Made by a program: the position numbers and the translations under genes. Under the pieces are notes generated by a model. It saw only the letters and a program-made list of their open reading frames with translations. It was not told where the DNA came from and did no database searches. A DNA stretch of 64,000 nt from Helicoverpa zea (lineage: Eukaryota; Arthropoda; Insecta; Lepidoptera; Noctuidae), in NCBI RefSeq assembly GCF_022581195.2, contig NC_061467.1, positions 1,922,001 to 1,986,000 on the forward strand, given 5' to 3'. Within the stretch, counting starts at the first letter, position 1, and every line of letters begins with the position of its first letter. Below, piece by piece: positions 55,985 to 64,000 of the stretch.

Positions 55985-57395
55985 AGGGTAGACAGACCAC
56001 TAAGTAAAGGGTAACTACAAATAGCCAGAACATGCGATCCTTAACTTAACTGTTACCCCAAGTAGCATTTTGTTCCATTTAAGAGTACACATTTAGTTCC
56101 AAGATGAACTTAAAGCATTACTACAGTTCACTCGTGATGTATTAGCTGCATTATTGTAATTAATTACACCTATGCCTGTCTAAGGGACTTACAGGAGTGT
56201 AGAGTAATACTTTTATACGGTTATGGGTGTTATAATACTCTAACAACTATCCTTTAGTCAGCTTTCTGACTAAGAGCATTATAGGAGGGTAGAGATACGG
56301 CAACCGCTGTTTAACGGCCTACTTGTTCGATGTTATACAGCTGGCATTTTAAAAGAACACTTCTGGTCATTTATAAAGCCAAAGGCTGTTATCTTTACTT
56401 GTCTTAGACTGTTATACAGCTAGTAGCTGTATTAGGACTTGTTTGTGATACTTAAAATAACCTTTTTTTTACTACCTGTACAGAAGTGTTTAAATGATTC
56501 ACTTGTGGACTGTAGGCTGTTAGAAGGCTATATAACAGTTCACATAGCCGTATTTCATTTCCACCATTTTGTTCTACGTAACCTTAAATATTTACCAAAT
56601 AAATCTACAAGATTAATGCAGATTTATCACAAAATACGCAGATAGAGCGAATGAGTTTTGGTTTCATGTTAAAATTATTAACCGTAGTATAATTATAATG
56701 CCAATAAAATATCAAAAACTGAAAATGTAAATTTTCCTCTCAGCCAGTTTTAAATGTTTCAAAATGAATAAAGCGTTTTTACAGAGGCGCGTGAAAATTT
56801 TAGTTGTCAATATGTATACATTTCACGATAAAGTTGCATTCCCATGACATTAACATGCTATAGTATATAAAACAGGTACTATAGCGTGTTATATTATAAT
56901 AATAATCCGCCGGAGTTAGTTTGCCCCGAATCCGTGCACTCCGTACAATTGACAAACTAATATATTAAAATATGGAAATAATTTAGGACACAAGTGAATT
57001 TAAGGTAGCTTACTGGAGTATTTTTGTCCGATTTTAACTGTGAAGGCTGTGTATTTAGCCACTTATTACTCTTTATTACACTCATGTACGTTGTATGGTT
57101 CACACTGCGTTCCATATAGTGCCGTAAGTCAGCCTTAAGTCCGATGTTACTACTTAAACTGCTATTATAATGCTATTATACTTCTAATGTACAGCCATAG
57201 TGAACTTAAGGCTGTCTAATTTGTGCCCAAACTGGTTCAATAAAAGCATTATAGCAAGCTATACAGCTCATATACAACTGACATACACAGCTTGCAGAGT
57301 ACATGTGAACGACTAGACGTCTTATATAGAACCCCGAATGCTACTTGGGACTTGCAGTACTTACAATTTGTAAGTTAACCCTACGGCTACCCTTT
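55985..57395. mobile_element. candidate 1.4-kb DNA element with imperfect TIRs
   Basis: CCCAAGTAGCATT at 56,057-56,069 is exactly inverted at 57,337-57,349. Outside it, AAGGGTA and a GGGTAACTACAAAT-like block at the left are echoed in inverted form at the right. The interior repeats words such as GTTATACAGCT and GCATTATAG but has no long open frame. It would be non-autonomous. Confidence 0.5.
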
Positions 57396-57576
57396 TTGCT
57401 TTTCCTATCGTGTAAGGGTTCGACTGATAACATGTGTTATGGTAAATGTTGTAGTTGGATGTATAGTGATGGGAAAAATGGGTTTATTTAGAAAAAAAAT
57501 ATGCATATACTGTGTGGTTATTTGAGATAGAGGTATTTTTAAAGTAATTAGTAGTATAAGTATTTTTTTTTATTTA
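57396..57576. other. AT-rich non-coding DNA
   Basis: I see nothing supportable. Confidence 0.5.
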
Positions 57577-57678
57577 GATAGAGGTCAATTTAATGCTCAA
57601 TCCTTCTCCGTGTGAGAGGAGGCCTGTGCCCAGCAGTGCGATGATAGAAAAAGGCTGTAACTGATAGAGGTCAATTTA
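57577..57678 (+). mobile_element. 70-bp SINE-B 3' insertion with 16-bp target duplication
   Basis: GATAGAGGTCAATTTA at 57,577-57,592 and 57,663-57,678 flanks about 70 bp. That insert consists of the family 3' end (CTTCTCCGTGTGAGAGGAGG, GCCTGTGCCCAGCAG, AAGGCTGTAACT). It is an extreme 5' truncation. Confidence 0.85.
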
Positions 57679-57984
57679 TTTTATCTATGAAAAAATTAAG
57701 AAAGAATTTACAGTACAATAGTAAGATACCCAGAAATCAGCAAACCCGAGATGTTAAAATGTGTTAAATTGGTACATTTCTTTAGAATTCCTTCTTTATT
57801 TCCTGCTAATGATACTTCGAAATATTATACTACAGATAAACTGAAATGTTATAAAGATTTAGACGCTGAACTGCTTCTGATAATTTGACATAGAGCTGAA
57901 ACAAAATCTGTCGAACGTCATAATAATTAGTAAGTACTAATTACTAGACGTACTAGTGTTTTCTCATTCAGAGAAAGAACAAGC

Positions 57985-58185
57985 ATAAATGTCCATCCTA
58001 CTTATATTATAAATGTGAAAGTTTGTGAGAATGTATGGATGTATGTTTGTTATTCAATCACGCAAAAACGGCTGGACCTATTTGATTGAAATTTTGTATG
58101 TAGATAGGTGATACCCTGGATTAACACATAGGCTACTTTTTATCAACACACCACGCGGGCGAAGCCGCTGGCGGAAGCTAGTACT
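57985..58185 (+). mobile_element. short lepidopteran repeat, REP-C-like, full in outline
   Basis: It runs CCTACTTATATTATAAATG, CAATCACGCAAAAACGGCTG, GATTGAAATTTTG, ATAGGCTACTTTTTATC, and ends CGCGGGCGAAGCCGCTGGCG then AAGCTAGTA. This is the commonest form of such repeats in moths and butterflies. Its mobilising partner is not evident. Confidence 0.7.
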
Positions 58186-59204
58186 CAATAAAACCTTACT
58201 ATATATTATTTTATACACATATTTACTACACCATTTAAGCACGTTCATACGTACCTTAACATCAAAACAAAACAAAATCAGGCAGCATCCACGAAATACA
58301 CAACCATACATACACACAGACATCACGTCCCACATTTTAAACATCCCTTCGCAACACCCTAAAAATCTTCACATTAACGTTATACACTACATATACACAA
58401 ACATATATATGCAAAGCAGGAAACGAGACACATCAAAAACTCTAATCAGAGCCCCCCTAGAACTTTGTAGGGGGGGGGGGGCACATCAATATTCTTAGTT
58501 GAATATAATCAATTCTGAGAGAAAGAAACAGTCTCCGTATTGATAAATGAGAGCACCCTTCATATTTCCGCGTCCTCACCCCCCAGGGGGTTGTTTTAAA
58601 CCCGCCGGGGGGACATCTTAGGAACGTGCAAGATAGTAAAAGCTAGGGTTGCCGATGTTAATGAACTTTGTAAGATCTGATGCTTTTTGAAGATTTGCTT
58701 TTTTGGGTGGTGGCGGAAAATCAATAGTTGGGATTTTTTTTGGGGTAATTTTGGTACTTACGTAGTTTGCTTATGGGTTTTTGGTGCATTGGTTTAGTGG
58801 GCCGGATATAGGATAATGAATGCTTGGGATATGCAAATATGTTTTTTTGAATACCTATGGTAATTGATCATTTATGTATCTACATATTTTAAGTGCAGCC
58901 TTTGTTGTAAGCAATGTTACTGTGCTATAGCTTATTTTTCATTTGAAGTACCCGGATATTGTTTTTTATTTTATTTTAAATGCTTCTAAACTGTCACTTT
59001 AGCTATGATAAAATTAATTATTAAAAAAAAAACGTTCTACCATTTCTTTGATAACCAATTTTAGAGTCATAAGGCTTTAAAACACTAAGCTGTACTTCCA
59101 CAAAAAATCCTCAACTAAATCTAAAAAGTACTAATTAACATAAAATAAAAAAGTATAATATAAAATGAATAAATCTAATCAATTAGAATAATTTGCGCGC
59201 AGCC
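58186..59204. other. non-coding DNA with G/C tracts
   Basis: A G12 run lies at 58,470-58,481, and C/G tracts lie at 58,576-58,613. The rest is AT-rich, with no gene. Confidence 0.5.
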
Positions 59205-59275
59205 CTGCTACGTTTGTAGCGAGGCCTACGAGTCGTAGCGGCCACGGCTACGGCGTAGGCGCTAGTGGCGCCCCC
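59205..59275. promoter_or_regulatory. second CTACG/CGTAG cluster with AGTGGCGCC
   Basis: Five CTACG/CGTAG pentamers lie within about 55 bp, including the palindrome CTACGGCGTAG at 59,248-59,258 that also occurs at 30,030. It is followed by TAGTGGCGCC, similar to the core of the Drosophila CTCF site. Confidence 0.45.
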
Positions 59276-60060
59276 CCTCTTACACAACTTTTTACTAAGA
59301 ACCACGGGAAATGAGTGGATAAAACATAGGTAGCTTCACTTTACTTCTAATAATTATTATTTTATTGCTACTATTATTTTTTTGGGTCAAAAGTGTTAAA
59401 TGTTCCTTTAAAGTGCTAAGATCAGTAAATCAAGCCTTAAATTGTTTTCAAAAATATACTATACCATTTGACTGAATTCAAAAAAATATATTTTTATCTA
59501 ACATCAGTGTGCTCGAGTTACTTATAATAACTTTAAGATATAAAACGTTAACTCAAAACAACATGTCCTTAATATGCAATTTAATTACATATATGCACAA
59601 TAACCAACACATAAACCAATTTTATTATTTAAACTTTGTACAGAAATAGCAACTGTCACTTATCAGACTCATTACCTGATATCATTTTAGACAGCCACTT
59701 TAAATGTAAAATAATTTAAATGCGTGAAAGCAGTTAAAAACGTTTATTAAGTTCATAAATACATTTGTCACCATAATTAATTAAAAAGCCTTCCAAATGT
59801 ACCATAGTAAAAGGTATTCATAAATAGTGGCTATAATAGATCAGTATAAAATTAATATTTTTGAAAGGATTAATAAATGAAAAATAATACAACGCGTAAT
59901 CATGTCAAAGCACCATTTAAAAACTAATAATAAAATGCACATTAAAAATCCTTTAACATATAAAAATATAGCAAATTAATCCGAGAAAAAACATAGATGT
60001 ATCCATCCAAAAAGTCACTCAAAGACAACACCCATAAAATAAATAAAAAAAAAAAAAACA
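59276..60060. other. AT-rich non-coding DNA
   Basis: I see nothing supportable. Confidence 0.5.
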
Positions 60061-60140
60061 AAAAAAAATACCTCACCCAGTAATCGAACCCTCTACTCAG
60101 ATCTCTGTAACCGCTGCGCCCCAAGCGGCGTGGTCTGCTC
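60061..60140 (-). mobile_element. tRNA-like Pol III unit (SINE head or tRNA pseudogene)
   Basis: On the minus strand, a near-consensus A box (GGGCGCAGCGG, 60,111-60,121) and B box (GGTTCGATTAC, 60,080-60,090) are followed within 12 nt by a T8 run that could end Pol III transcription. I could not pair the acceptor or T stems, so a working tRNA is unlikely. Confidence 0.5.
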
Positions 60141-61916
60141 TTATTTTAAACAACTACGCCTTTATAATACATCCAGTTTCGCGACTAAATATCAGCGAGT
60201 GTAGCGGTGTACGCCGACTGAACTGTCTTGAGCATTCTAAGAAACTAATCCTGAGTATTTTTATTGTTGTAAGAAAAACAAGATAACATATTGAAATGAT
60301 TTTATCGTAGTCAAAAATGGATAAATAGACATGATTATTATGAATTATGAAGTATTTAATTGTTGGGTAACTTCTCAAAAATTCAAAAAAATCAGTAAAG
60401 TATTATGACAAATGTGCAATGTAAATTAAATTAAATCATTATTTGCTTAATGTGATTCAATAAATTAAAAAGTATTGTAAAATAGAAATTATTTTATTTG
60501 ACTCGAATCGTTCTTGTTGGAAAAATAAGATGAGAATGCGCTACGGGAAAGATTAGACTTCTTTCGAAGCTTAATAACTAATTTTGACATATACTTGTTA
60601 GGATGCAATGTGTAAAATATTGCGATTAAGCTCTAAACATTATAAAATGCGCAATTTGCATACAACTATTGGCAATTACGAAGTATCAAGGAGCCTCCGT
60701 CGCTGTACTTCCGCGTACCGTATTTACAAGTATTGTAAGTATAGAATTATATATTTTATAACGCCACCCCACCACCCGCGACCCCCCCGGCCCGCGAGAA
60801 CTAAGTCTTCGCGCATCTTTCTATCCCCACCTTTTTGCTTCTTTTAAAACCACCCTTCGTGTGCACCCCTTCCCCTATTTCGACTAATTTGGGGGTACAA
60901 CTGAAGAATTATTTCTTGCCGATGCATACACAAAACAAAATCGACTCTCCGATTTAGAAATTAAGGTCTAAATTTCTGTGCACCACGTGTATAGTCTTTG
61001 GACTGTATCTTTTCACTTCGAAAACTAATTCCGAATTAGAAGACGGAAGCAAGTGCTCGGGGAATGCACGCAAATGTGTGTCCTAAAGAGTTACAATTAA
61101 AGTCTCGAATTGGTTGCAGGGTGTTGTAAAATTAGAACGGTTTCGTCAAAAATATGAAATTAAAATCTTATACTAGCGAAAGAAGTTTTAGCATCTTTGT
61201 TTTAGAGTGAGAAGGGAGAGGTGCATTAGTCCTGCTCGCACAGGGGGTGAAGGGAGGCAAGAGATGGGTAGTTTGGAGTAAAAAGCTGCTTTCTTGATCA
61301 ATGCGCCTCGCATTCGGTATTAATCATAACCGGGGTATTTTCGTCTATGTCCCGGGTAGGGGCTGGAAGAAGGGGGGCACAAGGAATCGAGAAATCGTAT
61401 TCTAAATGAAAATACGGTTCTTCCTGTTTACATTTTGTAATAAATTGTTTTACTCACTGTGTTTGTGTGACGTGCTAGCGTCGTATTTATTATTTAGGCC
61501 TCCGGGATTACTGCGCCGTGCTTTCCGCTTCATTGACCGAGCGAATGAGAACAACTTCGTTTTGATTGCTAAGAGCATACGTAATGGCACACGAGCATGA
61601 GATGAGAGGAAATTATCTCTTACCTTAGACCCTTGGCTCTTAACCAACAATCAATGAACACATTTCTCTTTAGAATATTCGATAAAATATAGGATAAAGT
61701 TCATAATTATTAGCCAGAAAATTGACGGTAAGTACCTATACAACGCACAAAATAAACCCATTAAAAATTTGTTAAGTCAGATAATTTCTTGGAACCACAA
61801 AAACAATTACATTCTAAGAAATAACATTCAAATTATAATTGTATACCAACTTGAAGCAGATAATTTCATAGAAGCACCACTTTAAGAATAATAAGTTAAA
61901 GCTTCTTTGAAGGGGA
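60141..61916. other. non-coding DNA, mixed composition
   Basis: Patches at 60,765-60,800 and 61,200-61,370 are GC-richer, and CACGTG lies near 60,984. The open frames are short and without domains. Confidence 0.5.
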
Positions 61917-61985
61917 GCGCCTATAAAAAATGTTATAGCAATGCGCTCGACTGAACTTCTTTGCTATGCCGCAATTTTTAGGCGC
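61917..61985. repeat. imperfect foldback, 25-bp arms
   Basis: GCGCCTATAAAAAATG with TATAGCAA at the left is imperfectly mirrored at 61,961-61,985. The outer and inner seven bases of each arm match exactly and the middle does not. Confidence 0.5.
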
Positions 61986-62611
61986 ATCGGTATTACGAGT
62001 TAGCGGCACATTGTCGGCCCACTGCCGTGTTATAGTATTGATTTCATTGAAACTTCTATTAGTTCTTGCTTAAATTAGTACTCTAATAAATCATCAATAT
62101 ACTCGATAATATTATATACCTACGTGTTTGTAAAAAGGCATTTTGTTTTTATGGATGCAATTCATTCACCATTTCTAAATCACACGCCGAATGAATTTGA
62201 AATATGATTCGTCAAAACGGTTGATATTTAACTTTGTTAAATTTTTACACTGAAAATTATTTTTAGCCTTTGTTATTTGCCAGCTAAATAACGGCGGAAT
62301 GTTTGGTGAGATCTATTCGACAATAAAATAAAAAACGGATTCCGGTTGAATGAGATTTTAGTTATTTAGTTTTTGTGAAAACATTTTTCGGTGAGACTTG
62401 CTAATATTTTTTAATTGGATGCTGTTATGATAAATGCCACTTACAGGCCGCTCGTTTTTTAGGTTTTGCGTTTTTATTTCATGTTCTAGTCATAAATATT
62501 ACGCAAAAATATTTGCTGACAAAACATTTTTATAAAATTCCTTGTATATTTTCATATTATTTTAATGAATGACCAAGATATTTCATAGAAAAGGTATCTC
62601 CCAATTTTTGT

Positions 62612-62667
62612 ATATGAATAAATAATTCAGCGCGTTCATAAGAACGCGCTGAATTATTTATTCATAT
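62612..62667. repeat. perfect 26-bp hairpin with 4-nt loop
   Basis: The arms 62,612-62,637 and 62,642-62,667 are exact reverse complements around the loop ATAA. The tip of the stem is GC-rich (CAGCGCGTTC) and the base is AT-rich. Confidence 0.95.
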
Positions 62668-64000
62668 TTATCGTTATAATAACGAGAGATACTACAATTT
62701 AGTACTGTACATAGCCTTGAACTTCCTACGGACAAAATCCATCTATTTCAGTGAATTTTTAAACAAAATACCAGCGTAAACCCACGCTCGTCACGGACCT
62801 TTGAGCTAGTTTTCAGTTGTTTTTCAGAATGTTTCAAGAGGAGGAGAATGACCTATGCCCTTGATGTGTAGGCTAAGTTTATATTTTTATTTAGAAGATA
62901 TTTTCTTGACGGGGGTTGAGCAGAAGTAAAGGCTTTATTTTGGAACAATGTAGGATGAAATTATATTTTTTTTATTATATTTTTGTTAATAAAAACTTTT
63001 CCTTTTACCAAAGTCTAGTTCCGTGAAACGATGAACGTGATATTGTTGAATAGTTTTAATTATTTCCTTAACAATGCTTTTTACAAAGTTAACTTAACTC
63101 AATAAAAATATTACCATCACTGTTAACAGAAAACTACTTACCTTACTCCACCAAACAAACAACCAAAAAAATATAATATTCCATGTTCAAAAAGCTACAT
63201 TTCCCTTTCCGTCTAACCGACTATCACTTACAAGTCTGCCTACCCTCAATGTGGCAATACTTGTTGCTTACATGTGTCAGTCACACGACCATGTCAGGAA
63301 TATCGTGTCACTAAACCAGCGGCATAAAAATCTTCAGTAAAAATATTATACCCACTAAACTACCTGCAAGGAAAAACCTACCTTGCACGTTGATGATAAG
63401 GTTGGTATTAGGCGTGAAGGAAAGTCAAAGAACTATTCCTACCTTATTTGCTTACTCAACATCGTAATAAATGTGTTTTCGTGTATTTTTGCGGTATTTT
63501 GTTTGGATTGGTGGTAGTGCGTTTGGTGTATGAATTTTAGATTTTTTTGTGTGTGATTTAGGCGTGTTTTTGTTTCTGTGTTATGCTGTCACAAATGGTA
63601 TTGTTATCGTCAAATAAAGTTCGATCTATGCCTATTAGTTAATAGTTCGATATTAATTTAAAAGTAGTAGTTATGATAGTTTAAGTACCCGTGGAAATGT
63701 TCAACCTTTTCAAAAGCTTACCTTCAAACGTCTACTACTACTACGTATCTCATACTTCCTCATTTCCCAACATCATGTAAATAATTAAAGCTACATTACT
63801 AAAACCCTCAACTAAACAACGTCAAAATTTTCCATTACCACCCACATTACGCAATAGGCATAAAACAGACAAACCGAAACAGCTAAAACGAAAACACATC
63901 AAAAACAAGCCATACGACACTCCCTTAGGCCCCAAACGAAACCTAACCCTAGCTAATCTAATCTCTAACAAAAAAAAACAACACAACAAAAAAAATACCA
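62668..64000. other. AT-rich non-coding DNA
   Basis: No gene or repeat is recognised up to the end of the window, which finishes in A-rich sequence. Confidence 0.55.

Overview
This 64 kb window is AT-rich eukaryotic nuclear DNA with almost no protein-coding content. The repeats identify it as an insect, most likely a moth and probably a noctuid. The evidence is several short interspersed families that I recognise from lepidopteran genomes, including a tRNA-derived SINE with perfect target-site duplications, and a 5'-truncated LINE with a YADD reverse transcriptase. The organism call is an inference from repeat content, since no host gene is available to confirm it. I found no host exon, rRNA or convincing functional tRNA gene. 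Apart from the retrotransposon, open frames are short, AT-driven and often lack ATG.

Layout: 1-5.6 kb is mostly unique non-coding DNA with SINE fragments. 5.6-9.99 kb is repeat-dense and holds the LINE (about 7,515-9,020, minus strand). 10.53-10.95 kb is a MITE-like foldback. 11.57-14.06 kb is a striking array of two short motifs, TAGAGTC and CAAGGTCA. 15.86 kb carries the first of three identical 231-bp MITEs; the other two sit at 37.2-38.1 kb in opposite orientations. 17.55-18.92 kb is a CpG-rich block that looks like a promoter, with a TATA-like site and a GTAAGT donor. 26.7-30.5 kb has local duplications, G-tracts, an E-box cluster and a CGTAG/CTACG cluster. 30.1 and 34.6 kb carry two copies of another terminal-inverted-repeat element. 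32.1-32.35 and 35.57-35.78 kb are CpG-rich candidate regulatory patches. 42.5-42.95 kb shows a SINE inserted into an older repeat. 51.7-52.03 kb is a 143-bp tandem duplication. 55.98-57.4 kb is a 1.4-kb candidate DNA element. The remainder is AT-rich DNA with scattered hairpins.

The most plausible overall reading is a large intergenic region or a giant intron: a gene desert with islands of regulatory-looking sequence on a background of transposon debris. The best candidate for something undescribed is the motif array at 11.57-14.06 kb. There a nuclear-receptor-type extended half-site (CAAGGTCA, nine copies) is interleaved with an unassigned heptamer (TAGAGTC, twelve copies), sometimes at near-fixed spacing and once as a composite dyad. 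All counts were made by eye and should be recounted by program.
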